Shown here in pieces: positions 27,872 through 36,660 of a stretch of DNA of 64,000 nt. The number at the start of each line of letters is the position of its first letter. Position 1 is the stretch's first letter. The DNA is from Thalassoglobus sp. JC818 (GTDB taxonomy: Bacteria > Planctomycetota > Planctomycetia > Planctomycetales > Planctomycetaceae). The DNA lies in NCBI RefSeq assembly GCF_040717535.1, contig NZ_JBFEFI010000002.1:496001-560000 (forward strand), read 5' to 3'. Below the pieces are notes generated by a model. The model was not told the origin of the DNA. It searched no databases and worked only from the letters and a program-made list of their open reading frames with translations. The translations under genes were made by a program, and so were the position numbers.

Positions 27872-28918
27872 ATGCATGTATCAATTCGAGCAGTGATCGA
27901 GAAGATTCTTCAGAATGAAGAGATTCAAGAGGAGCCCATGCAGGCTGCGGTGGGAGCGATCATGGACGGCGAGTGCTCGCCGGTCGATGTTTCGTCGTTT
28001 CTGACTGCTCTGGCGGTCGACGGGGAAACGGAAACCGAAATCGCCGGTGCGGCAGCTGCGATGAGAAAGCGGTCGCTGAAAATCGAAACTTCTCAAACCG
28101 GATTGATCGATACCTGCGGCACTGGAGGCGACAAACTCCATACGTTTAACATCAGCACAGCGACAGCACTGATCGTCGCTGCGTGTGGACAACCGGTTGC
28201 GAAACATGGCAATCGAAGCGTTTCGAGTTCAAGCGGTTCTGCGGATGTTTTGGAAGCACTCGGAGTGAATATTGGCTTGTCGGCTGAGCTGGCGGGTCAG
28301 TGTCTGGATGAGTTGGGGATCTGCTTCTGCTACGCCCGGCTGTTTCATGGAGCGATGAAACACGTCGCTCCGATTCGGGCTGAGTTAGGAATTCGGACCA
28401 TCTTCAACTTGCTCGGACCGCTCACAAATCCGGCGAGTGCTGAGTTTCAATTGTTGGGGGCAAACCGCGACGGAAATGCCGAGCGAATTGCTCAAGCTGC
28501 GAGTCGACTGGGGACCAAGAAAACGTTTGTCGTCTGTGGCAATGATCAGCTGGATGAAGTCTCGCTGTGGGGAAAGACTCGAGTCTGGGAAGTGACGGGC
28601 AACAATCCACCGGTCTTGATGGTATGGACCCCCGCCGACTTCGGCCTGGAAGAATGTCATCCTGACGAACTGAAAGTCTCTTCGCCCGGCGAGAGTGCGG
28701 ACGTCATTCGAAGCATCATCAGTGGTCAGGCTGGACCTGCACGCAGAATGGTCGTCGCCAACGCAGCGGCAGCTCTGCTGTGCAGCGGTCGAGCGAGTTC
28801 ACTCATTGAAGGAGTCCGATTTGCTGAGGATGCGATCGATCGTGGCGAGGTGCGATTGTTGCTGAATCGCCTTGCAGAGTGGTCACAGTCGCATCAAGAT
28901 TCGGTCACGAATGGGTGA
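27872..28918 (+). CDS. trpD: Anthranilate phosphoribosyltransferase
   Basis: TrpD joins anthranilate to phosphoribosyl pyrophosphate. The 348-residue protein has the PRPP-binding loop 'DTCGTGGDKLHTFNIST', 'VAKHGNRSVSSSSGSADVLEALG', 'FHGAMKHVAPIRAELGIRTIFNLLGPLTNPA' and 'CGNDQLDEVSL', all characteristic and intact. It has no fused TrpG glutaminase domain. It follows trpF on the same strand. Confidence 0.96.
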   Translation: MHVSIRAVIEKILQNEEIQEEPMQAAVGAIMDGECSPVDVSSFLTALAVDGETETEIAGAAAAMRKRSLKIETSQTGLIDTCGTGGDKLHTFNISTATALIVAACGQPVAKHGNRSVSSSSGSADVLEALGVNIGLSAELAGQCLDELGICFCYARLFHGAMKHVAPIRAELGIRTIFNLLGPLTNPASAEFQLLGANRDGNAERIAQAASRLGTKKTFVVCGNDQLDEVSLWGKTRVWEVTGNNPPVLMVWTPADFGLEECHPDELKVSSPGESADVIRSIISGQAGPARRMVVANAAAALLCSGRASSLIEGVRFAEDAIDRGEVRLLLNRLAEWSQSHQDSVTNG

Positions 28919-29199
28919 ATGCCCGTTGCGGGAGATCCTAAAATGTTCCCGATGGACTCCATTCAGCATCCAACACGAGCTATCCTGCTCGTCTTTCACC
29001 GATGGATTTTCGAATTCATCACAATTTGCAGTTAACTGTCTGCTCGTGTGAACCGGCTGGCTCGATCGTTCAGAGTCGCTGTTCGCGGGGGTTTTTGAAA
29101 TATCACTAGAGAAATGCTCTGGAACAATGCTTGGTGAGCAGACCGGAAGGTCCCACTGAGAGCTCGCTCCAGAAAAGGCTGAAACCGGGAGTCGATGGC

Positions 29200-31005
29200 G
29201 TGCCTGTCATTAATGTCGAAGGGGAATGGCTAAACAAGCTGCTGGGAAAAGAGTACGCAGTTGAAGAACTCGCCGACACCCTCGAACAGATCGGATGTGA
29301 CGTTGAGGACATCGTGACTGTCGAGCGATTTCGCTGTCCGGTGTGCGGGAATGCCGTCGAAGGATCGCTCGGTGCGGAAGTCACGCGGCGGTGCAACTGG
29401 TGTGAACATGAACAGGAACAGCCCTTCGAGCGGATCGGCGAGAGCCAAGTCATTCGTCTCGATCTATTGGCTGCCCGTCCGGATCTATTCGATGTTGGTG
29501 GGATCGCCCGTGCTCTCAAAGGGTACTTTGAAGAAGTCGTGGGACTTCCAAAGTATGAAGTTGGTCAATCTGATCTTGAATTAGTCGTCGATGCGTCGGT
29601 TGATGGCGATGACTGTCAGCGGCCATTCATTCGGTGTGCCGTCGTCGAGATGAAACAGATCGACGATGCGACACTCGTTGCGTTGATGAAGCTTCAGGAA
29701 GCACTCCACTGGGGCGTCGGCAGAGATCGCAAGCTGGCTTCGATCGGGGTGTACGACCTCGATCAGATTACCGGTCCGCTTCAATATACGACCATCGATC
29801 CGGACTCGGAACGCTTTGAGCCACTCGGACGTCCGGGTGAGCAGATGACCGGACGAGAGATTCTCGAGAAACATCCCAAAGGGACAGCTTACGCGAAGCT
29901 GCTCCATGACCATCGACGTTTTCCGGTACTGAAAGACTCGAAGGGCGTCATTCTCTCGATGCCGCCGATCATCAACAGCGAATCGACGAAAGTCTCTCAA
30001 AACTCACGCCGTCTGTTCATTGATGTCACTGGCATCAGCGAGTCGGCAGTCGTCAAATCGCTCGACACATTTGTATCGTCGCTGTTAGAAATGGGAGGAA
30101 CTGCCAAGTCCGTCTCCGTGAAAGCACTCAACGGAAAGACGTTTGACTCGCCCGATCTCTCTCCTCGAGAAGTTGAGATCGACCTCGAGTCAGCGAACCG
30201 GTGGCTGGGACTGCCTCTCGATAAAGACTCTCTCAAAGCTTCTCTCAATCGCATGAGACTCGACGTCAGCCCTGTCGATGGATCGGATTCTCGATTCACT
30301 GTTCGCTATCCGGCGCTGCGAACGGACTTCAAACATATGGTTGATGTCTTCGAAGATCTGGCGATTGGTTACGGATACAAGAACATTGTTCCGAGTTATG
30401 CAGGACAGGCGACGACCGGTCAATCGCGACCGGAAGATGACGAGAGCGATATGTTCCGAAGCGTGATGCTCGGTCTCGGTTACGGCGAAATCATGAGCCT
30501 GCCGATGACGACCGAGGAGTTGCATTTCGAGAAATTTGGGCTGCCGGTTCCGGAATCGTATCCCAAAATTGCGAATCCAAAGTTAAAGGCGATGACCGTT
30601 GTGCGGACTCATCTCATGACGGGTGTGATGGAACACCTGCGCGAGAATCGACGTGCACCGCTGCCTCTGCGGTTCTTCGAACTTGATAACGTCACCGTGC
30701 TGGACTCTCAGGCGGAGACGGGAGCCCGCGAAGAACGTCATCTCGCGATCGTCGAAATGGGAAAAGATGCCAGCTATGCCTCAATTCGGTCTGTGATCGA
30801 TTCACTGATGTTCGAAATCGGAGCGACAGCAACGTTTAAAGCCATCACGCATCCATCCTTCATTCCGGGACGCGTGGCGGAGTTTGAAACTGATTCCGAA
30901 GTCCGGGGAGTCCTCGGCGAACTACATCCGGAAGTGATTGTCAACTTCGGATTGGATCATCCAGTCGCGCTGGCTGAACTGACAGTGTCGAAGATTGATG
31001 TATGA
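29200..31005 (+). CDS. pheT: Phenylalanyl-tRNA synthetase beta subunit, archaeal-type, with zinc ribbon
   Basis: PheT forms the tetrameric PheRS with PheS. At about 601 residues it is shorter than the roughly 800-residue bacterial form. The opening 'VINVEGEWLNKLLG', 'IRLDLLAARPDLFDVGGIARAL', 'EILEKHPKGTAYAKLL' and 'PPIINSESTKV' match the archaeal/eukaryotic beta subunit, which lacks the OB-fold and FDX domains. Unusually, residues 46-68 carry CPVC, 15 residues, CNWC, a likely zinc ribbon inserted in the N-terminal domain. The GTG at 29200 fits the family start and has GGGAG eight bases before it; a TTG at 29131 would extend it by 23 residues. The stop overlaps the next ATG (ATGA). No pheS lies beside it. 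Confidence 0.92.
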   Translation: MPVINVEGEWLNKLLGKEYAVEELADTLEQIGCDVEDIVTVERFRCPVCGNAVEGSLGAEVTRRCNWCEHEQEQPFERIGESQVIRLDLLAARPDLFDVGGIARALKGYFEEVVGLPKYEVGQSDLELVVDASVDGDDCQRPFIRCAVVEMKQIDDATLVALMKLQEALHWGVGRDRKLASIGVYDLDQITGPLQYTTIDPDSERFEPLGRPGEQMTGREILEKHPKGTAYAKLLHDHRRFPVLKDSKGVILSMPPIINSESTKVSQNSRRLFIDVTGISESAVVKSLDTFVSSLLEMGGTAKSVSVKALNGKTFDSPDLSPREVEIDLESANRWLGLPLDKDSLKASLNRMRLDVSPVDGSDSRFTVRYPALRTDFKHMVDVFEDLAIGYGYKNIVPSYAGQATTGQSRPEDDESDMFRSVMLGLGYGEIMSLPMTTEELHFEKFGLPVPESYPKIANPKLKAMTVVRTHLMTGVMEHLRENRRAPLPLRFFELDNVTVLDSQAETGAREERHLAIVEMGKDASYASIRSVIDSLMFEIGATATFKAITHPSFIPGRVAEFETDSEVRGVLGELHPEVIVNFGLDHPVALAELTVSKIDV

Positions 31006-31700
31006 ATAATCTGACGAGCAATGTTCCGATTCGCTGGATCGCGTTCGATGCAGTGGGAACGTTGATTTTCGCCGATCCTGGAGTTGCAGAAACTTATACC
31101 CGCATTGGAAACCGGTTCGGGGCCGATCTCTCGACCGAGATTGTGCGAAGCCGATTCCAAAAAGCGTTCGCTGAACACCAGCGGACGTTCTCGACCAACG
31201 AAGATCACGAACTGAACTTCTGGAAGCGGGTCGTCGGAGAAGTCCTGGGACCTGTCGAAAATGCTGACGATTGCTTTAATGAACTTTACCGGCACTTCTC
31301 GCTCCCGGAATCATGGCGGCTCGCCGATCACGCAGCGGAGGTGATTTCCGTTCTGCAGTCAGAAGGGGTTGGAGTTGCGATTGCTTCGAATTTTGATCGT
31401 CGTCTGCACACTGCATTGGACGGGCATCCAGTCTTGTGCGACATTGATGTCCGTTTGATTTCGTCCGAAATTGGATGGAGAAAGCCAAGCCAGCAGTTTT
31501 TCGAAGCACTCGTCGATCGCTGCGAATGTGCTCCCGATCAGATCTTGATGGTCGGCGATGACTTCGCGAATGACTATACTGGTGCCCGAAATGCAGGGCT
31601 CCAGGCTGTTCACCTCGGAGCAGGGCGAAGTGACATCGATTCGGAATTCCAGATCGGATCACTAGCGGACGTTCTTCCACTCAGTCGATGCGGTTTATGA
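31002..31700 (+). CDS. HAD-superfamily protein, HDHD3/REG-2 type
   Basis: This 232-residue protein is a Rossmann-fold HAD member with a helical cap. Motif I is 'AFDAVGTL' (nucleophile Asp16), where the usual second Asp is Val18. Motif II Ser/Thr is in 'VAIASNF', the motif III Lys in 'GWRKPS' and motif IV in 'MVGDDFANDYTGARNAG'. Without the second Asp of motif I the general acid/base for phosphatase turnover is missing, so activity is uncertain; the DAVGTL form is typical of the REG-2-like/HDHD3 group. Translation is coupled to pheT by a four-base overlap. Confidence 0.85.
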   Translation: MNNLTSNVPIRWIAFDAVGTLIFADPGVAETYTRIGNRFGADLSTEIVRSRFQKAFAEHQRTFSTNEDHELNFWKRVVGEVLGPVENADDCFNELYRHFSLPESWRLADHAAEVISVLQSEGVGVAIASNFDRRLHTALDGHPVLCDIDVRLISSEIGWRKPSQQFFEALVDRCECAPDQILMVGDDFANDYTGARNAGLQAVHLGAGRSDIDSEFQIGSLADVLPLSRCGL

Positions 31701-32701
31701 ATCAGCAGCGTGAGAATTCGAAGGGCCGAATGTGGAGCCTGTGGGTGTCGCTGTTCTGGTTTGGAGTAGCAGTTTTTACATTGCTGGCTATTGTCATTCG
31801 TCTCACAGTGCAAGATTCGTATTGGGGCGCCTCTGCTTACTTTTATGCGACGCCGCTGCCTGTCGTCGCTGTCACGAGTGGGCTTCTTTTTTTGAAGTCG
31901 GCACGCAAGCGGAGCTATCGCTGGGCGACTTTTTGGGTTCTCTGTTGCGTCTTGCTCGTTGGAAGTTGGGTGGCTCGCGAGTGGAAATTCGACGCACCCC
32001 GCGCTGTCAAAGAAGATGCAGCGACGGTGATGTTTGCCAATCTTTCTCGAAAGCAGTCGTGCGAGTCGTTTCTGGAGAAGGTTCGACTTCATCAACCCGA
32101 TGTCATCGGGCTTGTCGAGATTGGTCAGCATCCGGAGGAAGAAACGGCCCGTTGGAATCGGTTGTTGCCCGACTATCAGTTTTCGTTTCTTTACAAAGGG
32201 CTTGGACTGTTGAGCCGGAAGCCGCAGGGACGCAGTTTCGTTCACTGGCTGGGGCATGGATCGGTGGGCTGCGAGCAATCGATTGAAGTTGATGGTCGAG
32301 AACTGACGTGCATCGTCGTTGACATGACTGCCAACCCGCTCGTGATGCGTCGTCCGATTCTCGACGAACTCGCCTATGTCGCTGGCACGTTTAAGAATCG
32401 ACATGTGTTGATCATGGGGGACTTCAATACACCTGCCGAATCACACGCGTTTGATGCATTGCGAGAACAGCATCAAAACCTGTTTGATGCAGCTGGTCAC
32501 GGTTACCGAGGATCGTGGCCGCTTCCGTTTCCGGTGCTGGCACTCGATCAAATCTGGATCAATCAAAACCTGATTCCAGTGGAGTGCGTTTATGACTCAA
32601 GCGAGGAGTCAGATCACCGGGTTGTGATCGGTCGTTTTCAATTTCGTGAAAGGGACGAGGAAACTGGGGAAAGAGTTTCCTCTGTACTGGACTCTCGCTA
32701 A
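31688..32701 (+). CDS. Membrane-anchored endonuclease/exonuclease/phosphatase domain protein
   Basis: This 337-residue protein begins with three hydrophobic segments (about residues 15-100). A soluble EEP domain follows with the catalytic motifs 'VIGLVEIG' (metal-binding Glu), 'MGDFNTP' (Asp/Asn), 'LDQIWIN' and 'SDHRVVIG' (Asp-His). It should act on a phosphodiester at the membrane or outside the cytoplasm; nuclease, sphingomyelinase-like and phosphatase activities are all possible in this fold. It overlaps the HAD gene by 13 bases, so pheT, HAD and EEP appear to be one operon. Confidence 0.88.
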   Translation: MRFMNQQRENSKGRMWSLWVSLFWFGVAVFTLLAIVIRLTVQDSYWGASAYFYATPLPVVAVTSGLLFLKSARKRSYRWATFWVLCCVLLVGSWVAREWKFDAPRAVKEDAATVMFANLSRKQSCESFLEKVRLHQPDVIGLVEIGQHPEEETARWNRLLPDYQFSFLYKGLGLLSRKPQGRSFVHWLGHGSVGCEQSIEVDGRELTCIVVDMTANPLVMRRPILDELAYVAGTFKNRHVLIMGDFNTPAESHAFDALREQHQNLFDAAGHGYRGSWPLPFPVLALDQIWINQNLIPVECVYDSSEESDHRVVIGRFQFRERDEETGERVSSVLDSR

Positions 32702-32780
32702 TATCGATCTGGATGAGATCCCGAAACTTATCTGGAATCGACGAATAGTGCTTCTGAAGTTTGCCAATCGAGTGGTCTCT

Positions 32781-32866
32781 GGAGCAAGTTGCTCTGTCTT
32801 GCATGCTCGCTTGGATTGTTTGCAATCGTTGTCGTTCTGTTTGCTCGTGCGAAGTTGCAAAGACCA
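32781..32866 (+). repeat. Dispersed inverted-repeat element, copy B (diverged)
   Basis: GGAGCAAGTTGCTCT at 32781-32795 matches copies A and C except for the first base. It is followed by GCTCGCTTG and TTGCTCGTGCGA at equivalent spacing, but the GTGCAC inverted arms have decayed. It sits between the EEP and oxidoreductase genes, in a 317-base gap with no gene. Confidence 0.7.
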
Positions 32867-33018
32867 TTTCGCCAAGTGCTTTCAAACACACACCGTGCTC
32901 AACTCAACTTCAGGATGCTTTCTCGTCTCCTTGAGCGCCCGAACGATTTTCTGTTTTGGGGTTTCTTTGAGAATGACCTTCCTCAACCCTCCTCGCATCT
33001 TCCAAGAGAGACAGCAGC

Positions 33019-34320
33019 ATGTCGAATTCGTCGAATGACACAACACGACGCTCCTTCCTGAAGTCCACCGCAGAAGCGGGTACTGCAATGGCTTTAATGA
33101 GCGGATTTTCTGGTCAAGCCGGGCTGTATGCGGCCGGTGATGAAAAGATTCGAGTGGGCTTAGTCGGATGTGGCGGACGCGGGTCCGGCGCAGCCAATCA
33201 GGCATTGAATGCTGATCCCAACGCTGTGCTTGTCGCGATGGGCGATGCATTTCCTGAGAAGATTGAAAGCTCAATCAAATCATTGAAAGCACAGAAGGGG
33301 ATCGCTGACCGAGTGCAGGTCGACGAAGACCACCAGTTTTCTGGTTTGGATGCTTTCCGATATGTGATTGATTCGTGTGACGTTGTCATTCTCGCAACGC
33401 CTCCGGGATTTCGTCCGGAGCAGTTCGAATACGCCGTCGAAAAAGGGAAGCACATTTTCACCGAAAAGCCCATGGCCACAGACGCTCCGGGCGTTCGTCG
33501 TGTGATGGCAGCGGTGAAGCGAGCACAAGAAAAGAACCTCGCTGTCGTGGCAGGTTTCTGCTGGCGGTATGACTACGCGAAGCGTGCCTTCTTTGAAAAA
33601 GTTCTCGCCGGAGACATTGGTGACGTTCTCTGCTCGTACGGAACTTACCTGACGAATCCAGTCAAGACGATGCCCGATGAATCGACTCGTCCGGAAGGGA
33701 TGAGCGATCTCGAATGGATGGTTCGCAACTGGTACAACTTCACATGGTTGTCAGGTGACGGACTCGTCGAGCAGGCTTGCCATACCGTCGACTGGATTTC
33801 CTGGTCCAAAGGAGACAAGCCACCTGTCAGTTGTACCGCAGTCGGTGGACGACAAGTGCCTGCCAAGGGTGGGAACATCTTCGATCACATCGAAGTGAAC
33901 TATCTCTGGGAAGACGACACACGTGCGTTCATGGCCCAGCGGCAAATTTCCGGATGTCATAACGAGAACAACTTCTATGTTCTCGGCTCGAAAGGAAAAG
34001 GCACGATCACGCGTCGCGGTGTTTCGATCACTGGTGAGGAAGATTGGCGCTATAAGGGGCCGACTCCCAACATGTATCAGGTCGAGCATGACGAAATGTT
34101 CAAGTCGATTCGCGAAGGCAAACCGATCGACAATGGTGAGCGAATGGTCACCAGCACCATGATGGCGATCATGGGACGTATGGCTGGGTACACCGGCAAA
34201 GAGGTGACCTGGGAGATGGCCTGGAACTCCGAAGAAAAACTCGTCCCGGAAATTGGCAACTGGGATACACCGGTTGATTTGCGACCCATGGCGATTCCGG
34301 GAGCGACCTTGTTTGAGTAA
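33019..34320 (+). CDS. Tat-exported Gfo/Idh/MocA oxidoreductase
   Basis: This 433-residue protein starts with a twin-arginine signal (RRSFLKS, residues 9-15, then a hydrophobic Ala/Gly stretch), so it is exported folded with its cofactor. The NAD(P)-binding motif 'VGLVGCGGRGSG' follows at about 46-57, then 'FTEKPMATD' with the conserved EKP lysine and a C-terminal alpha/beta domain with 'GLVEQACHTVDWISW'. Planctomycetes have very many such proteins, often for unusual sugars; the substrate cannot be told. The gene appears to be single, ended by a terminator at 34346. Confidence 0.92.
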   Translation: MSNSSNDTTRRSFLKSTAEAGTAMALMSGFSGQAGLYAAGDEKIRVGLVGCGGRGSGAANQALNADPNAVLVAMGDAFPEKIESSIKSLKAQKGIADRVQVDEDHQFSGLDAFRYVIDSCDVVILATPPGFRPEQFEYAVEKGKHIFTEKPMATDAPGVRRVMAAVKRAQEKNLAVVAGFCWRYDYAKRAFFEKVLAGDIGDVLCSYGTYLTNPVKTMPDESTRPEGMSDLEWMVRNWYNFTWLSGDGLVEQACHTVDWISWSKGDKPPVSCTAVGGRQVPAKGGNIFDHIEVNYLWEDDTRAFMAQRQISGCHNENNFYVLGSKGKGTITRRGVSITGEEDWRYKGPTPNMYQVEHDEMFKSIREGKPIDNGERMVTSTMMAIMGRMAGYTGKEVTWEMAWNSEEKLVPEIGNWDTPVDLRPMAIPGATLFE

Positions 34321-34345
34321 CATATTCCTGAAGAATTCTCAGGAC

Positions 34346-34378
34346 AAGCCGTCGACTGAGAGGTCGGCGGCTTCTTTT
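34346..34378 (+). terminator. Intrinsic terminator after the oxidoreductase gene
   Basis: AAGCCGTCGAC (34346-34356) pairs with GTCGGCGGCTT (34363-34373, one G-U) around a six-base loop, followed by CTTTTAT. It lies 26 bases after the stop codon. Confidence 0.85.
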
Positions 34379-34394
34379 ATATGAAAACTCAACT

Positions 34395-35822
34395 ATGTCT
34401 TATCCGCGCGTTTCCACTCTCAAAACAGCGAGCGATTTCCGCACCTATCTTGATTCGCTGAATGTCGACCTCCCGTTTGATGAAAACGTCGAGTCGGGAG
34501 AGCAGTCCGCGCTCGGCCAGACATTTCAACACTCCAGCCAGTCAATCGGGAACCGTTTCTGTATTCTTCCAATGGAAGGTTGGGATGGAACCAAAGACGG
34601 CAAGCCGACGGACCTGACGCGTCGACGTTGGGAAAACTTCGGCCTCAGCGGGGCCAAGCTGATCTGGGGTGGTGAAGCGGTCGCGGTTCGACACGATGGC
34701 CGGGCGAACCCGAATCAGTTGCTCTGCACTGAAGAGAACCTCGGAGAACTCGTCGCTCTGCGTGAGCTTCTCGAGGAAACACATCTCAAGCATTTTGGAA
34801 CGACGGACGATTTACTAGTCGGGCTTCAGCTGACTCACTCCGGGCGATTTGCGCGTCCCAACGAGAAATCACGACTCGAGCCTCGCATCGCATATCGCCA
34901 TCCGGTGCTGGATCAAAAGTTCTCGATTGAAGGCGACGATACGATTCTCAGTGATGATGAATTGTCGAAACTGATCGACGATTTTGTGGTCGCATCGGTT
35001 CGTGCTCAGAAGGCTGGGTACAAGTTCGTCGACATCAAACATTGCCATGGTTACCTCGGGCATGAAATTCTCTCCGGCTATGACCGCCCGGGCCGATTCG
35101 GTGGTAGCTTGGAAAATCGAACGCGTTTTCTCCGCGAAATTGTTTCAGGGATTCGAGCAGAAGCACCCGGACTCGAAATTGGAACGAGAGTCAGCATCTT
35201 CGACTTCTCTCCCTTCGAACCGGGAGAAGACCGAATTGGAATTCCGTCATCGCAAGGGGATTACAAATACGCATTCGGCGGAGATGAGACTGGAACAGGG
35301 ATTGATTTGACCGAACCTCAGCAGTTCATGCAGATCCTGCGTGAGCTGGAGATCAAGCTGGTTTGCATCAGTTGTGGAAGTCCGTATTACAACCCTCACA
35401 TGCAGCGTCCGGCCATCTTCCCGCCATCGGATGGTTATCTTCCTCCTGAAGACCCGCTCGTTGGTGTCGCCAGACAGATCAATGTCACGCGGCAAATCAA
35501 GGAAGCGAATCCGGACATGGTCCTGGTTGGGTCAGGCTATTCATACTTGCAGGAATGGCTTCCGAATGTCGGACAACATGCCGTCAAAAACGGGCATGTC
35601 GATTTTGTTGGGTTGGGGCGAATGGTGTTGTCGTACCCGGAATTGCCTGCTGATGTCATCGCGGGAGAGGTCATGAAACGGAAGAAAATCTGTCGGACCT
35701 TCAGCGATTGCACGACAGCTCCTCGCAACGGAATTGTCTCTGGATGCTATCCACTCGATCCGTTCTATAAGTCGATGCCAGAACGTCAGCAGCTTCTGGA
35801 GATCAAGAAAGAAATCTCCTGA
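34395..35822 (+). CDS. NADH:flavin oxidoreductase, old yellow enzyme family
   Basis: This 475-residue FMN TIM-barrel enzyme shows '[12 protein letters not shown]' at the start of the barrel, '[14 protein letters not shown]', '[15 protein letters not shown]', the active-site '[30 protein letters not shown]' and C-terminal '[17 protein letters not shown]' and '[16 protein letters not shown]'. The last region, with CRTFSDC and a Pro/Gly-rich end, is an additional short cysteine-containing tail not followed by a full iron-sulfur domain. It likely reduces an activated double bond with NAD(P)H; the substrate is unknown. ATG 34395 directly follows the terminator of the previous gene. Confidence 0.92.
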   Translation: MSYPRVSTLKTASDFRTYLDSLNVDLPFDENVESGEQSALGQTFQHSSQSIGNRFCILPMEGWDGTKDGKPTDLTRRRWENFGLSGAKLIWGGEAVAVRHDGRANPNQLLCTEENLGELVALRELLEETHLKHFGTTDDLLVGLQLTHSGRFARPNEKSRLEPRIAYRHPVLDQKFSIEGDDTILSDDELSKLIDDFVVASVRAQKAGYKFVDIKHCHGYLGHEILSGYDRPGRFGGSLENRTRFLREIVSGIRAEAPGLEIGTRVSIFDFSPFEPGEDRIGIPSSQGDYKYAFGGDETGTGIDLTEPQQFMQILRELEIKLVCISCGSPYYNPHMQRPAIFPPSDGYLPPEDPLVGVARQINVTRQIKEANPDMVLVGSGYSYLQEWLPNVGQHAVKNGHVDFVGLGRMVLSYPELPADVIAGEVMKRKKICRTFSDCTTAPRNGIVSGCYPLDPFYKSMPERQQLLEIKKEIS

Positions 35823-35858
35823 CGGAATTCACTGTGTGCTGCGGAGTGAGGGCTTCGC

Positions 35859-36581
35859 TCAATCGACACGATGGAAAGTGTGCCAGCGAACACCTCCGGG
35901 GAGTTGCTCATTGGCTGCAAACTCCAAGTGGAGAACTCGCCGATGCTCTTTGCACTCCGGCTTCGATCGTCCACTGGCGTGAACCAGCAAAGGGCGCATT
36001 AAGAGGGCATCACCTGAACGGGAATGAATGGACTTCATCGGGTAACCTTCGATGATCAACTCTTTTCCCGAATGATGCGAACCCGAGAGGACTCGCAGGC
36101 ATCCGTTCGACTCCGTCGTTGGATCGAGATGAATTCTGACGGTCAGCATGGACTGCAACACCTCAAGTGGCGGCTCAGTATGGAGCACACCTGCGCGAAG
36201 TCGAGGGCGTGAGTAGTTTTCCGCCTCAGGGCATCCAGAAGTGATGGCAATGAGGAGATCTTTGTGCCATGGAAGTGCCCATGTCTGCTGAGGCGGTTTG
36301 TCAAAATAGAGAGCCCTCACCAAACCGCAATGAGGTCCGAGAACGTTTCTCAGGGTCTGCACGATGATTGGCACAGGCCAAAGCTCGGGAAGGTTTGGGA
36401 CAAGCTGTAAGACGTTGCGGGCGGCGTAGACTGCCCCGTCACTTTGACGAACAGCGGAGTCCTGAAGATTGATGATACACTCGAGAGATTCTGAAATCCG
36501 TGCAAGGTGTTCCGGATCGTATGCGCCGGGAATCAATTCCCAACCGTTCTCATCGAGATCATTCTGAGGGTTTCTCTGCAC
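35859..36581 (-). CDS. Phytanoyl-CoA dioxygenase (PhyH) family protein
   Basis: This 240-residue protein has the Fe(II)/2-oxoglutarate dioxygenase layout of PhyH: 'ENGWELIPGAYDPEHLARI' at the start, the iron-binding H-x-D in 'PWHKDLL', the region 'LTVRIHLDPTTESNGCLRVLSGSHHSGK' and the distal His in 'LLVHASG' followed by Arg for 2-oxoglutarate ('HRRVLHLEF'). Substrate unknown. The start is a GTG with no clear ribosome binding site. It lies downstream of the secretion operon on the same strand with an 80-base gap and might be co-transcribed. It converges with the OYE gene. Confidence 0.88.
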   Translation of the reverse strand: MQRNPQNDLDENGWELIPGAYDPEHLARISESLECIINLQDSAVRQSDGAVYAARNVLQLVPNLPELWPVPIIVQTLRNVLGPHCGLVRALYFDKPPQQTWALPWHKDLLIAITSGCPEAENYSRPRLRAGVLHTEPPLEVLQSMLTVRIHLDPTTESNGCLRVLSGSHHSGKELIIEGYPMKSIHSRSGDALLMRPLLVHASGRSKPECKEHRRVLHLEFAANEQLPGGVRWHTFHRVD

Positions 36582-36660
36582 TCGGGGAACCGTCGATGAA
36601 ATGATTCGTTGATAGCGATGTGATTGGAGAATTCAGGTTCAGTAGGGGATCTATGAGCTG

